Assembly: GCA_032716605.1 (NCBI GenBank)
Contig: CM064480.1
Span: 47,214,932-47,278,931 of the forward strand
Source: Paralithodes platypus
Lineage: Eukaryota; Arthropoda; Malacostraca; Decapoda; Lithodidae
Length of the DNA: 64,000 nt
Direction of reading: 5' to 3'
Shown here: piece after piece, positions 34,151 to 45,344 of the stretch
Layout: each line of letters starts with the position of its first letter
Position numbering within the stretch: position 1 is the first letter of the stretch
Program-made: the position numbers and the translations under genes
The notes under the pieces: generated by a model
What the model saw: the letters and a program-made list of their open reading frames with translations, nothing else
Databases searched by the model: none
What the model was told of the DNA's origin: nothing

Positions 34151-34978
34151 ACGATCTCACACATGCAGTTCATTGGTCTGTTATCCTGTCACCTGTAATT
34201 GGTGACCTTTACCTTGGATGACATTTCTTGCTTGTGTGACCATATTGCCCTGGACAATCAATAAGTGTACCAAATCAGTTAGCTTCGGAGTTATTAGAGA
34301 TATACATGACTTTGACCTTTGACCTTCATCTTTATATTTATGATATTTTTCTGAAAAATATTGATATAATTTTGTTTGTAAAGTTTAACAATCTCGGTGA
34401 ATTTTGTAAAGTTTGCATGAATAGTAAATTAAATGGCATATATAACATATATTTGACCTTAACGTTTCAAATGGAGTTTTATATATATATTTTTGGTATG
34501 ATTTTGGTCTTGGTACATTGAATAAAGTATGTATGATAAGCTCAGATAGAATCCAATACTTGGTATATGAATTACTTGTCAAAATCATATTTTAAACTTA
34601 GATCTTGACTTTTGAACTTAAACTTTGGCACATTTATCTATAATCTGGTCAACATATTATCAATTTAAACAATAATTAATGTAGTGAAAATGGTGAAATT
34701 TGAGTTGGAATAACTATGTAAAATTATGAAATATTGATACTATTGTTTACCTTGATCATTGACCTTGATCTTTTAGTCAAATAAATAATGTATTTCTGAC
34801 TGACCATCACATTGACCATCTGGATGTTCCTGTGCAATTTGGTGAACATTCTGTTGGACAGTCTTGGAGAAATTTCCAGACAGACCGACGGCGGACGACA
34901 TACGGACTGGCTGGTGGTACACAGTATACGGGCGGGATCATTGTGCGTGAAATCACTCTGTTTATGCCGAGTTCATAA
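34151..34978. other. Unannotated; contains TGACCTTTGACCTT-rich dispersed-repeat-like sequence
   Basis: TGACCTTTGACCTTCATC at 34312-34329 and further GACCTTGATC motifs at 34750-34770 recall short GACCTT-rich dispersed repeats. A similar AGGTCAAAGGTCA occurs at 20973-20985. The right end, GACAGACCGACGGCGGACGA, is a purine/CG patch. No gene. Confidence 0.4.
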
Positions 34979-35192
34979 TTAACCCCTTCTGCACCGGCGA
35001 CGTCTTTTTTATGATTTTCTTACTATATTTAGACTATTTTCAGCAGCTTAAGAAGAACCTATGGTAGTAAAAAATATTAAGGTAGATAGTTCGAAACCTG
35101 GTAATTGCTTAAGGCCCTTTTTAAACTTAATAAACTCGTCTAATAGTAGCCAGAATAAAGTTAAAAACACGTCGCGGTACAGAAGGGGTTAA
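34979..35192. mobile_element. Element M, copy 2 (214 bp, TTAA both ends)
   Basis: TTAA at 34979-34982 and 35189-35192. The ends TTAACCCCTTCTGCACCG and CGGTACAGAAGGGGTTAA pair as an inverted repeat with one mismatch. Same length as copy 1. The best-preserved copy of this family here. Confidence 0.85.
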
Positions 35193-35861
35193 AGACCGGG
35201 CTTTTCGCAAGAATCCCAACACATGATGTTTTTACTTGGGGCAAAAAAGACAGGCTAATGAATGATCACGCTGTGCTATAAGTATTGTTCCGACATTTTG
35301 TATCCATGGCGCATTATCTTTTCAGGTTCTATGTCTCACAGTATTTTGCGTAACACTTCCTGTGCCATAGCTGAATACCCAAAATTACGAAAGCCATTGC
35401 GTTATAGGTTTATAGGTTTGAGTTTGTACATCTCTCCCTCTCTATTATTATTATTTATTTTTGTTTTGCCCTCAATTTTTTGTTTAAACAATCCCAAATA
35501 TTTTTATTGTAACGATCTCCTTGTTATTGCATTTTGACCACTCTCTTCACTGGCAAATGTTCATCCTTAAATATAATATATGACTTCAACAGAACTACTA
35601 TATTATCGAATTTGGTGGACTTTTGTAATATGTTTATGATTGTTCCATTATATTTATGTTCAATATACTGTATAGGCTATATAGTTAGTGACCAGAGATA
35701 TGTTGAGATAAATGTTTTATCTATGGCAATTGTTTGTGTTATTAGAAGTATCAAAGGGATCATTTCAATGGGTATGATATATTTGTATTGTTTTTCGATA
35801 TTTGTTCTATTATTGTAAATCGGACTATCTTTACCTAGTCACCACCGGTTCAGTCAATCTT

Positions 35862-35863
<2 letters not shown>
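35193..35863. other. Unannotated DNA
   Basis: No supported gene. The left part is AT-rich. Confidence 0.5.

Positions 35864-35937
<74 letters not shown>
35864..35937. repeat. (CT)n microsatellite
   Basis: Perfect CT array. It follows the segment GTCACCACCGG..CAATCTTG, which recurs after LINE C relic 3 near 45194. Confidence 0.97.
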
Positions 35938-35940
<3 letters not shown>

Positions 35941-36056
35941 CTGTCCTTGCCCTAGTCCCTACCTAAACCCCCTAGACCCACTAAACCCCCAACTGTATAT
36001 AATTATATTTGTAAATACTATGTAAGAAGAATAACCACTGTCGGTGGAAATAAACT

Positions 36057-36057
<1 letters not shown>

Positions 36058-36085
<28 letters not shown>
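36058..36085. repeat. (TTA)n microsatellite
   Basis: Follows TCGGTGGAAATAAACT, so it may be the tail of a retroposed sequence. Confidence 0.9.
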
Positions 36086-36087
<2 letters not shown>

Positions 36088-36267
36088 CTCCAGCCAATCT
36101 TGTTGTCACGATCACTCTCTCTTACTGACACCACAGCTGTCAGTACACCACTAACACTGACAGTGACAACTCTAGCTTGAGTTCACGTCGTCCTCACACA
36201 CACACACACATACACTCTTTATTTCTCTCTCGCTCTCTCTCTCGCTCTACCTAGACTACCCAGTAGT

Positions 36268-36485
36268 GTTATTGAGTGTAGGACTATTCCCATTTTTAGA
36301 TATCATCTAGATAAATATCTCGCTCTTATCCCCTAATTAACTGCATTTATAAACGAATATCACCACTTTATACTGTGCTATCCATTTCTGTTTTCACATA
36401 GTATCTGTAGTTTAATTACAAGCAGTCTCATAAGAATCAGCAGATGTGTTGTTGCTTGATATTCTTTTTACTCCTTTATACTCTT
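36268..36485 (+). pseudogene. LINE B 3'-end fragment
   Basis: Matches the LINE B C-terminus and 3' UTR (compare 17137-17415): a frame reading YHLDKYLAL and TAFINEY, then AGCAGATGTGTTGTTGCTTGAT and TTTACTCCTTTAT. LINE C relic 2 begins immediately after. Confidence 0.75.
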
Positions 36486-38262
36486 TTCCGTCGAACAATT
36501 GTTGAAGATCTTTTTGGGAAGCTTATCCCAGCCCAGACTTGAGGATGAGGATGTTAATACAATTTGGTACTCATTCAAAGAGCAGTTTATAAATTGAAAA
36601 GCTGCATTCGTTCCCACTAAACTTACCAAATCAGGCTAATATCAACCAAAATGGTTCACAAGTGACATAGCTTCAGCAACTAGAAAGAAAAGGTTTGCAT
36701 ACAGAAAGCCCGAAAGAAGTCCGGACCAAAGAGATCTAGATTTCTTCAACAATATGTGTAGGAGAGTGAAATATCTTATCAAGGAAGCAAAGTGTGATGA
36801 AGAACTTAGGGGTGCAGGCGTCAGTAGTCAGTATGTGAACAGTAGGAAGCCATTCGAAGGTACCATTGGACCTCTAAATGGTCCAACAGGCCACTACAAA
36901 CCTCTTACACTAAAATACCAAAATCACTAGACAACTATTTTGCCTCAGTATTTAAAAAGTAAATCACCAGTGACATTCCAAGTCCTGCATTAGTGCATGA
37001 GGGTGAATTACTTAGCAGAACTAGATGTACCCCAGAGAAAGTAGCAAAACAAAACGTAAGTAAGTTAAATAGGTTATAGTCTTCTGACCCAGATGGCTAT
37101 CTTCCACGAGTTGTATAAGAAGTGCGACATGAAATTGACATTAAATCACACTTTTCTTGAGAGAAATGTTCAATCACTCACTAGAAATTGGAGAGGTCCC
37201 TGAAGACTGGAAATTGGCCACTGTGACCCCAATCTTAAAGAAAGGGGATCATAGGTGTCTCTAGAAATATCATCCAATTAGCTTGACTTCTATTGCAGTA
37301 AAACTATTAGAATATATATTAGTAAACAAGATAATTGTCTACAACCTGGAAATCAACAACTTAATTACAGATTACCAACATGGTTTCAGGCAACAAGGAT
37401 AATGTTGTACCAATATGCTGGAATATTTCCATGAAATACTGAGTGAGTATGACAAAACTAGAGCCATAAACATCCTTTACTTAAATGTTTAAATTATAAC
37501 AACTTTTTAATAAAGTGCCTCATTATAGGCTAATGTTAAGAGTGACCGATGGAAAGTTGCCTAACAGGTAGACAGCAATGAGTGGGTAATCAATGGTGTT
37601 TCATCTGAATGGATTCCAGTTACCTCTAGAATTCCATAGGGATCTGTCCTTGGCTCTCTGCTGTTTATTATATACTGTATGTCAATGACATTGATATTGA
37701 TCTCTTACATCAGACAGTGCACTAGGACGGCTGGGAAAGTGTAGATAACAGAGAAGGGGTGTTGTAGATAGAGGAAGCTGTTGGAATGGCTTTGTTGTGT
37801 GTGTTTATTAGTCTGTATACGTCGTCGAGTCGAGGTGTCCCCCGACTGGGTGCGACCATGTGAGACACGCTAGGACGTACTACCACATCCACTAAATAGT
37901 TCGCCTTGGCTGGGATCGAACCCAGGTCAAGCAGATTCACACGTGAGCGTGCTCTCCTCTCAACAGCCGCGGCTCTTCATGTTGAGTATGATCTCCAAGT
38001 TTGCAGATGACATTTTGATTAAGCTTGGAGTTAATGTGAAGAACCTTAAAAGGTTGAAAACCTGGATGGATCTTAACAGACTGGGTGAATGCTCTGAGAC
38101 ATGACAGATGCCACTAAACTAGGATATCTGTCAAGCAAACCCCAATTCAGGCTACTCGCTGACTGACTTGGAAAAGGATTTGGGTGTTCTGATTAGCAGA
38201 GACCTAAGGTTTTAAAAACTGTGCATTGAAGTAAAGAAAACAGTTCAGAAATTATTGGACTA
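36486..38262 (+). pseudogene. LINE C relic 2, 5' portion
   Basis: Heavily decayed but readable pre-RT and RT sequence: PKWFTSDIASATRKKRFAYRK, VKYLIKEAKC, then NWKLATVTPILKKGDH, QINLISFQ-type fragments, and LGVLISRDLRF near the right end. A SINE (37735-37978) interrupts it before the catalytic region. It stops at ACTA 38259-38262, where the E2 LTR is inserted, and resumes at 43988. Confidence 0.75.
37735..37978 (-). mobile_element. tRNA-derived SINE S4, copy b, inside LINE C relic 2
   Basis: Same SINE and strand as 33190-33415, with a B box GGGTTCGATCCC. The host LINE reads GATATTGATCTCTT before it and CTCTTCATGTTGAGTATGAT after it, so CTCTT is a plausible short target duplication. Compare the uninterrupted relic 1 at 24889-24911. 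Confidence 0.8.
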
Positions 38263-38870
38263 TGTGACGTCTACCAGCGTTGGCAGAATCGCCTCTCGTT
38301 AGCCACTAGCGCTCGCCAGGGACATCGAAATGGGCTACAGTTATCAGAGAATGTTGTTCTTTCTTTCCTAGTAATCGCATTGTCACAGACAGTCCAGTGG
38401 TGCTCTTTGTTTTCGTCTGTGACAACGGGTTATATTTTATATCAACAGTAGTGATAATAGTACCAGCGTGGGAATGAGAAAGACTTTCAGAGCGAGAAGG
38501 TAGTGTCTGGCTGTGTCCTGTGGCGCCTGCTGTCTTGTGACGTCTCGGCCCGTGATTGGCCGACCATCGCGCCTTTGCGGGCTCTTGTGTAACTAACCTC
38601 CTCCATGAGGGTCCCCAGGAGCTGTCCTCGTCAGGACAGGCTTGGCGCGCGTGCTTCTAACATCCCTTTGCATACTCTCTCCCGATCACCACCTTTATCA
38701 CTGTTTCTCTCACTCGATTCTCTCATTCCATACTCAAACCTTTATTAACCTGACAAGCGCGATATAGACCTAGGTGCTAGGGTAGTTATTTGTGCATTTC
38801 TAGCCCTGGATTCTGACAGAATTCGTTATATTTACAATATAAACCATTATTTGTTTTCGGTATGCTTTTA

Positions 38871-39379
38871 TTTTACATATATGATGTATATATGAACCTT
38901 CAAGAGTGCTAAAATAAGTGGGAAAAGCATTTGGGTGGTGAAAAACGAAGATATTGGCCACCCGGTCATAATCTCAGGCGAGAGAGAGACACAGGCAGCC
39001 CTCCCCTCTCGCTGTCTGGGAGTCAACTGAGACGAGCGGGGCGGTGTGTGCCGGTGTCTGGGTGTTGCATAACGATCTTTTATGCAACCCACTTGTGCTA
39101 CATTATCGCGGGAGAGAAAAATAACCGATAAATGATGATAATAAGAGGAAAAATAGGTGATAATTGAGGAGGAGGGAGGGGGGAAAAAGGTTGGGGAAGG
39201 AGGGGAGGGGGGTGGGTGAGATTTACATGGATGAGTACTGGAGGGGAATTATCTCACCTAGAGACAAATTCCTTTGTTTTGATAGGCCCTTTTTTTTTAT
39301 GGAAGGCTTTTTTTATGGTCCTGCTTCCGTGAGGCCTATCGCGTTCCCTATAGAAAGCCTTCCGTGAGGCCTATCGCGC
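38871..39379. other. Unassigned sequence inside E2
   Basis: Lies between LTR-matching sequence and the J2 tail. Includes GTGAGGCCTATCGCG twice (about 39329-39343 and 39364-39378). I cannot tell whether it is diverged LTR, a further insertion or J2-associated sequence. Confidence 0.4.
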
Positions 39380-42300
39380 TTTTTTTTTTTTTTTTTAAGA
39401 GACAATGAACGGAGGAAGGAAAAACACAGATAAAACAAAAAGGTCCATGTGCCTAAAGGCATCCTCCATTCATAAAATGTTTGTAACAACTGGATTTAAA
39501 CATTTGTTGATTGTAAGTTTGTGGAAAGCAATTCGAGGAAGTGAATTCCAAAGAGTAGTAGCTCTGGGGATAAATGAATTCTGATAAGCAGAAGTTCTGC
39601 ATTGTGGAGGAGAAAGTGTAAATTCATGGGCGCTCTCAGCTGCCCTAGTTCTACGGGGAAAGATGTGGAGAGGCGGCACAATTGAAGCAAGTTCCTCGGA
39701 ACAATTGCTGTGAAAATATCTGTAGAATAATGCAAGGGATGCAACGTTTCTTCGTATGGCTAATGTAGGAAGGTCCTGTGTGATTGCAGGGTTATTGATT
39801 AATCTAATAGCTTTATTTTGAATTTTGTCCAACTGCCTCAATGCAACCACTCCACTTCCACCCCACAGAGGTGAACAGTAATCCATCTGAGAGCGCACAT
39901 GACTTTTATATATTACGGCCAACTGCTCGTCAGTGAAGAATTCTCGAACTCTGTACAGGAGTCCCAGTTTTTTAGAGGCATTCTTAGAAATGCTTCTAAC
40001 ATAATGTGTCCAGCTCAAGTTAGTAGTTAATGTTACACCGAGAATGTCAATACTTGGGGAAGTGGGAATATTTACATCATTAAAAAATATATGGGAGTCA
40101 GTGAGATTCTGTCGGTTAGAAAATTGAATGTACTTGGTTTTCTGTGCATTAAAGGAAACTAGATTCTCTTGTCCCCATTCATTAATTCTAGAAAGGTCCT
40201 GGTTCAGAGAAATTGCAGTGTTTATTTTTGAATTTATAAGATCGGGTTGGGTGAAAGAATTGGTAAATGTGAAGGAACTGTGGAGTGTTGAGTCATCTGC
40301 GTAGGAATGTATTGGATTATGAGTGGTAGATATGAGATCATTGATATGAATGAGGAACAGAGTTGGGGCCAAAACTGATCCCTGGGGAACACCAGCATTT
40401 ATTGAGTGAAATTGAGAATAAAGGCCATCTACCATTACACGTATTTTTCTGTTATGAAGATAAGAAGAAATTAGTGGAACTAATGATGCAAGGCCGTAGT
40501 GTGACATCTTCGACAATAAGGATTGATGCCAGACTCTATCAAATGCCTTTGATATATCCAGTGCTATTGTATGTGTTTCACCATGTTGGTCTGTAGCTTG
40601 GTTGATTTGATGCGTAAGAAGGCAAAGAATGTCTGCAGTTGATCGACATCGTCTAAAACCATATTGCCTATCACTGATTAATTTATTATTCTCCAGATGC
40701 TTAATTATGTGATTATTTAATATAATTTCAAAAACTTTGCCAAGAGTGGAAGTTATAGCTATTGGTCTGTAGTTTGATGGATCTGAAGAGGCACCTTTTT
40801 TAGGAACTGGATGGATGTTTGCTTCTTTCCAGGGTACTGGGAAGCATGAGGTATGAGTACACAGACGGAAAAATTTTGCCAATACAGGAGCGAGCACCAA
40901 GGAGCAATTCTTAAGTACTATTGGAGGAATTTCATCTGGACCAGGAGCCTTATCTACTGAGAGATTCTGCAAAATAGTTTTGACATGTCTGGTGTGGATC
41001 TTAAGTGAGGGAATTTCAGGTGAATTAAAATTAAGTACAGGGACATCTTGATTTATTTCATCTAAGGTTGAGTTGGTGGAGAAAATATCTGCAAGAAGGT
41101 TAGCTTTACCTCGTGGGTCACTTACAAGATTGCCAGTCGGAGATTTTAATGGTGGAATGGATGAAGCAGTAGTGAAGTTGGATTTGAATGAGTTAAGAGT
41201 AGACCAAAATATTTTGTTATCATTTGGATTATTTAGAAGTTTATTTGCCTGCTTATGGAGAAAGTTTGATTTAGTTAGGTTTAATACAGTTTTGGCATGA
41301 TTTCTGATGTTTCTAAAGTAATTAAAGGCTTCATGTGTTTTTGATCTTGTGTATGCATTGTAGGCTATTGCTTTTTGTTCAGTTACTCTAGCACAATTAT
41401 GGTCAAACCATTTAGGTGAATTAGATCTTTTACTGTACTTTTGATGAGGAATAAAAGTTTCCATTCCAATTTTTACAAAATCTTGTATGCTGCTCAAGGT
41501 GGAGTGTGCATCATTAGAAAAGAAAGAGGTCCAGGGAATATCAATAAAGAAACCTTGAAGACCCTCCCAGTCTGCCCTATCGTAATGCCATTTAGTCACC
41601 AAAACAGGTTCAGAGTGGGAAGGTGTGGTAGGTGATAGACAGGTGGCCTGTATCAGACAGTGATCAGAAGATCCAAGTGGGGACCTCACTGTAACATCAT
41701 AATTTTCTGAATTGGTTGTTAAAAATAAGTCCAGTAGGTGGGAATTATGATTAGGATTATCTGGTACACGGGTGGGTTGGTTGACTAGTTGAATGAGATT
41801 AAATGAGTCTGCAAATAGCTCACATTCAAGACCAGCATCATCAGTCCTGGCTGAATGAGTGAGCCATTCAACATTATGGACATTAAAATCACCCAACACA
41901 GTGATTTCAGAAGAAGCATTTAAGTTGAGGACACTGAGTTGTGAGGACAGAGAATCAAAAAGACTTTGCTCTGGTGGAGTATTTGGGGAACGGTAGATGC
42001 AACATATGTATTTAAATTTACCAGCAGAAATTAATTTGTATATAGAATAATCAAAATAGGGACAATTGAAACTAGTAACCTCCTCCAGGGCAATTTCAGA
42101 TTTTGAGAAGCAACATACACCACCTTTAGCTCTGAAATTTTGGAGCAGTTGATAACCTGGAAAATTAAATCTAGATGTGTCAGATGTGGATGTTACTTTA
42201 GTCTCTGTCAAAAAAAGGAGAGTAGGGGATTCTGCTTGAAGAAATTGGTGTACAGAATTGATGTTAGAGTGAAGTCCCCTTATATTACTAAAGAAATAGC

Positions 42301-42455
42301 TGTACTGACAAGCAGCTTTGGGACGTTGCAATGCTCTTGACACAGTCGCATGATGACGACCGGGAGGGCCCTGTGTCAATAACCCAACCCTGCCGGGGGT
42401 GGATATCCGAGTGACCACCAGGTTTGCTCTTAACAATTGTACTGCCATATTTATA
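39380..42455 (-). mobile_element. LINE J, copy J2, apparently full coding length
   Basis: Minus-strand non-LTR retrotransposon with a 17-base T run (A tail) at 39380-39396, a short 3' UTR shared with J1 (GAGACAATGAACGGAGG) and an intact frame. The 5' boundary is uncertain: sequence up to about 42830 could be its 5' UTR. No ORF1 is recognisable. It sits inside LTR E2. Confidence 0.85.
39470..42448 (-). CDS. Intact LINE J2 endonuclease-reverse transcriptase, 992 aa
   Basis: Starts at the first ATG of the open frame (42448); the first 45 or so residues are not shared with J1 and the true start may be later. APE-type endonuclease at about residues 50-265 (SNIRGLHSN, TETKVTS, YRSPNTPPEQS, GDFNVHN, GSSDHCLI) nicks target DNA. 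A linker holds SPKWFDHNC. Reverse transcriptase spans about 490-760 (DKAPGPDEIPP, NYRPIAITSTLGK, GFRRCRSTAD, ALDISKAFDRVWH, AGVPQGSVLAPTLF, catalytic SYADD with DD at 718-719). A thumb-like and C-terminal region ends near LWNSLPRIAFHK. No nonsense codon or frameshift in the catalytic regions. The last 16 or so residues differ in frame from J1. Jockey/CR1 group; clade not resolved. It is the only long intact gene in the window. Confidence 0.9.
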   Translation of the reverse strand: MAVQLLRANLVVTRISTPGRVGLLTQGPPGRHHATVSRALQRPKAACQYSYFFSNIRGLHSNINSVHQFLQAESPTLLFLTETKVTSTSDTSRFNFPGYQLLQNFRAKGGVCCFSKSEIALEEVTSFNCPYFDYSIYKLISAGKFKYICCIYRSPNTPPEQSLFDSLSSQLSVLNLNASSEITVLGDFNVHNVEWLTHSARTDDAGLECELFADSFNLIQLVNQPTRVPDNPNHNSHLLDLFLTTNSENYDVTVRSPLGSSDHCLIQATCLSPTTPSHSEPVLVTKWHYDRADWEGLQGFFIDIPWTSFFSNDAHSTLSSIQDFVKIGMETFIPHQKYSKRSNSPKWFDHNCARVTEQKAIAYNAYTRSKTHEAFNYFRNIRNHAKTVLNLTKSNFLHKQANKLLNNPNDNKIFWSTLNSFKSNFTTASSIPPLKSPTGNLVSDPRGKANLLADIFSTNSTLDEINQDVPVLNFNSPEIPSLKIHTRHVKTILQNLSVDKAPGPDEIPPIVLKNCSLVLAPVLAKFFRLCTHTSCFPVPWKEANIHPVPKKGASSDPSNYRPIAITSTLGKVFEIILNNHIIKHLENNKLISDRQYGFRRCRSTADILCLLTHQINQATDQHGETHTIALDISKAFDRVWHQSLLSKMSHYGLASLVPLISSYLHNRKIRVMVDGLYSQFHSINAGVPQGSVLAPTLFLIHINDLISTTHNPIHSYADDSTLHSSFTFTNSFTQPDLINSKINTAISLNQDLSRINEWGQENLVSFNAQKTKYIQFSNRQNLTDSHIFFNDVNIPTSPSIDILGVTLTTNLSWTHYVRSISKNASKKLGLLYRVREFFTDEQLAVIYKSHVRSQMDYCSPLWGGSGVVALRQLDKIQNKAIRLINNPAITQDLPTLAIRRNVASLALFYRYFHSNCSEELASIVPPLHIFPRRTRAAESAHEFTLSPPQCRTSAYQNSFIPRATTLWNSLPRIAFHKLTINKCLNPVVTNIL

Positions 42456-42830
42456 AGGTAAGTGTATGGTGTTACATGTATGATATGTAGTGGGAAGAGT
42501 AGTATTTTATGGATAGAGGATAGCGATGTAGGGCAATGTCGTGAAGTTGGATGTGTATGTTATATAAAGAGGGTTTTCCTGATACCCCTGATGTGTGAGG
42601 CAGAAAGATATGTATCCAGCTACCAAGGCCTGGGAGAGAAAATGGAATTCAGGCTATTCCCTGAGTTTCCCGAAACCTTGGCGGTAGTACTTCCCTGGGC
42701 GGGGCTGCCTACCCCTACTACCTGCTTGCCGGGTTAACTGCACAACACTCCCCTTGGGTTCTGAATACGGTTTTCATAGTCGGCCCATTGTATTGCATGC
42801 GCCGTCCTCAGAGATATTTACATGTACTTA
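42456..42830. other. Unassigned sequence, J2 5' UTR or LTR
   Basis: Between the J2 start codon and sequence that clearly matches the E1 LTR. No open frame of note. Confidence 0.4.
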
Positions 42831-43987
42831 GAATAGGTTTGAGGGTTCTTAGTTAGTATAGGTTAAGAACTTTGTGTGTCTCCATTATTGATTTAGTGTT
42901 TCTGCTCTTTTATTTAATGCTAGACTGGGATAAGGTAACTGTAGTCGTTGTCTCCGATGTGTGTACGGTTTGCTTATACCTACACGACTTCGACCGGTCC
43001 TGTGGTAGCCTGGGTTGTCTTTTCGGTTGCGTCCTTTGCGAGTGCAGCATTGTGTTGACTGAGGGTTTTGGCCTGTACTAGTTCCACACTTTGCTGCCTC
43101 TTTGCTTGTCTTTAGAGGGTCGCCAGGATAGAACCAGATACTTGTGATCTGGATCTATCAAGAGAGCCCCCTCGTCAATTAACGTAACTTAAAGGATGCA
43201 GTCTTAAGGACATCGCTAGGCTACGAGCCTGTCTTGCTCAACCCCAGTTCCTTACCTAGAGTATCCCAGCTAGACATTATTAATAGAGTAGACACTTGTT
43301 AGTATTTAATATAAGCTCTTTGATACGTGCGCATTATTTTTCACAGCATTTATTAGTCTAGGTTGTTGCTGAGCCGCACAACCATAGCAGACTGTTTCGT
43401 TGATGAGGAAGTACTTCTTTTAGTGTCGAGCATTGCTACAGTTGCGCATTTATAGTATTCTCGTGTCAGTTAACATTATATGTCCTATCTTTTAGTGTAT
43501 TCGATTTACACGTGTGGTGTCCTGCCTCCTGCCTTTATATAGATCTAGATACGAGCATCTTATGAGCATCAGACTTTCTTCAGAAGTTTCCAGGTCTATG
43601 CTGTAGGACTATACTTCACTTTCTTTCAGAAAGGAGTGAAGAGTTTATTGTTGTTTAGAGTAACTGTATTGAAGCATCTTTTTTTTTGTATTAAATCTTG
43701 CAGTGATTTAATTGATCTTTCCATAGATTCCTTTATATGCATTTTAACATAACTTGCATATTGTTTGTTATCAGGCTATACCAGTGCAGGTTAGCCTGAA
43801 GTAGAGTACATTTATGCCCAGTTAAGGATACCCCTCTATCACAGATTAACTCTGGAGGGTATAGGTGTTTTTGTTCGCCGGCATATAAGTTCGAGGGTTT
43901 GGATCTAGCGTACCATTGTTGCATAGTGCCCTATTACTAGTCCAATCATTAAGTGCCCTTGTTTTATTCGTAGTCCCGGTGGTAACA

Positions 43988-44555
43988 ACTATAATAAGAG
44001 GCAATTTAAGTATAGAAACGAGGAAATAGTCCTCACACTTTACAATGCTCTGATACGGCCTCTCCTGGAGTATGTTGTTTAATTCTGATGTCCAGCACTC
44101 AGGAGAGAAATAGAGTGACTGGAAAGAGTGCAAGCTACGACTACAAAGCTTATTCTATCGATTAAAGGAATGAGCTATAAAACCAGTTGAGAGAGGTCAA
44201 CTAATTGAATTTCTATTTTAATCTTTAATGGGTTTGACAATGTGGATTACAACAGAATGATTAGCCTCAATATTAATACAATATCCAACCATGACTGGGA
44301 GTCAGAATTTATAAGGGTCTGCACTAGTATTTGTGGACAAATGTTCACATTAAGGATCTGTTCTACGTGGAACAAACTTACCTCAGAAGGTGTAAATAGT
44401 TCTTCATTAGAGGGTTCAAGAGAGAGTAGATGGTATTTTGCAAACTCTGCAATGAGTGTAGTGCACTAAACAATTTCCCTCTTTCCAATTCGAGTATCTC
44501 CCCGGAATGGACTACAAGGTTTCTGAGATACTAATTTTTCTTTGTAACTCCTTGT

Positions 44556-44598
<43 letters not shown>
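43988..44598 (+). pseudogene. LINE C relic 2, 3' portion
   Basis: Resumes the LINE interrupted at 38262: AATTTAAGTATAGAAACGAG corresponds to relic 1 at about 25228. C-terminal coding reads ICSTWNKLTSEGVNSS and a (CT)n tail closes it at 44558-44598. The first 200 bp are in more decayed frames. Confidence 0.8.
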
Positions 44599-44600
<2 letters not shown>

Positions 44601-45137
44601 CCTCTCCTGGAGTATGCTCTCAATTCTGATCTCTAGCACTCAGGAAAGGTTTAGAGCGGTTGAGAGCTCTTCATCTCTTTCTGTTGGAGAAACGCAGACT
44701 ACGAGGTCAGCTCATTGAAGTTTTTAAAATACTTATTGGGTTTCACAATGTGGATTATAGCAAAATGTTTAGTCTCAATATAAATACAACACGCAACCAT
44801 GGCTAGAAATTATAATTGAAAAGGTCCAGCACTAGTATTTGTGGAAACTTTTTCACATATTAGATCGGTTCTACCTGGAACAAACTTCCCTATACGAAGT
44901 TGTAAACAGTTCTTCAGTAGAGCAGTTCAAAAGGAGAGTAAGTATATAGTATTGTGCACACTCTGTAATGAGTGTAGTGCACTAAACAGTCTTTCTCCTT
45001 CCACTTCAAGTATCTCCTCGGAATTAACCGCAAGGTCTCTGAGATACTAACACTGTCTTGTAACTCCTTGTAACTTTCTCTCTCTCTCTATCTTATTTTT
45101 ACACACACACACTCTCTCTCTCTCTCTCTCGTACAAT
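44599..45137 (+). pseudogene. LINE C relic 3, 3'-end fragment
   Basis: Begins at GGCCTCTCCTGGAGTATG, repeats the C-terminal region already seen in relic 2 (ENFFTY.RSVLPGTNFP frame-broken; AGTGTAGTGCACTAAACA) and ends in CT/CA repeats. A separate, 5'-truncated insertion in the tail of relic 2. Confidence 0.75.
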
Positions 45138-45344
45138 ATCTATCACACTCACCATTTTTTTCTCTCTCTTTGCCTGACTGTCGCTGTCCGATTAGTCACC
45201 ACCGGCTGCTCCAGCCAATCGTGTTGTCACTGACACTACTGACTTCCTTACCTGACAACACCAGCCTCAATTCGTTGTCGTCCTTACACATGCACGCACA
45301 CACACACACACCCTCTCTCTCACACACACACACACACACATAGG

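Larger units (their letters stand above)
38263..43987 (+). mobile_element. LTR copy E2, probable solo LTR, itself interrupted
   Basis: Starts TGTGACG at 38263, ends GTAACA at 43987, and is flanked by ACTA on both sides (38259-38262 and 43988-43991). Its outer parts (38263 to about 38870, and about 42830 to 43987) match the E1 LTR. No primer-binding site, gag or pol follows, consistent with a solo LTR left by recombination. About 4 kb in the middle is later insertion, mostly LINE J2. Confidence 0.75.

Noticed and set aside
20973..34329. AGGTCAAAGGTCA as nuclear-receptor DR1 sites
   Set aside because: Both occur in repeat-like DNA with no nearby gene. The motif match alone is not evidence of regulation.
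38871..39367. Short plus- and minus-strand frames beside the J2 tail
   Set aside because: No motif, and they lie in unassigned sequence within an interrupted LTR.
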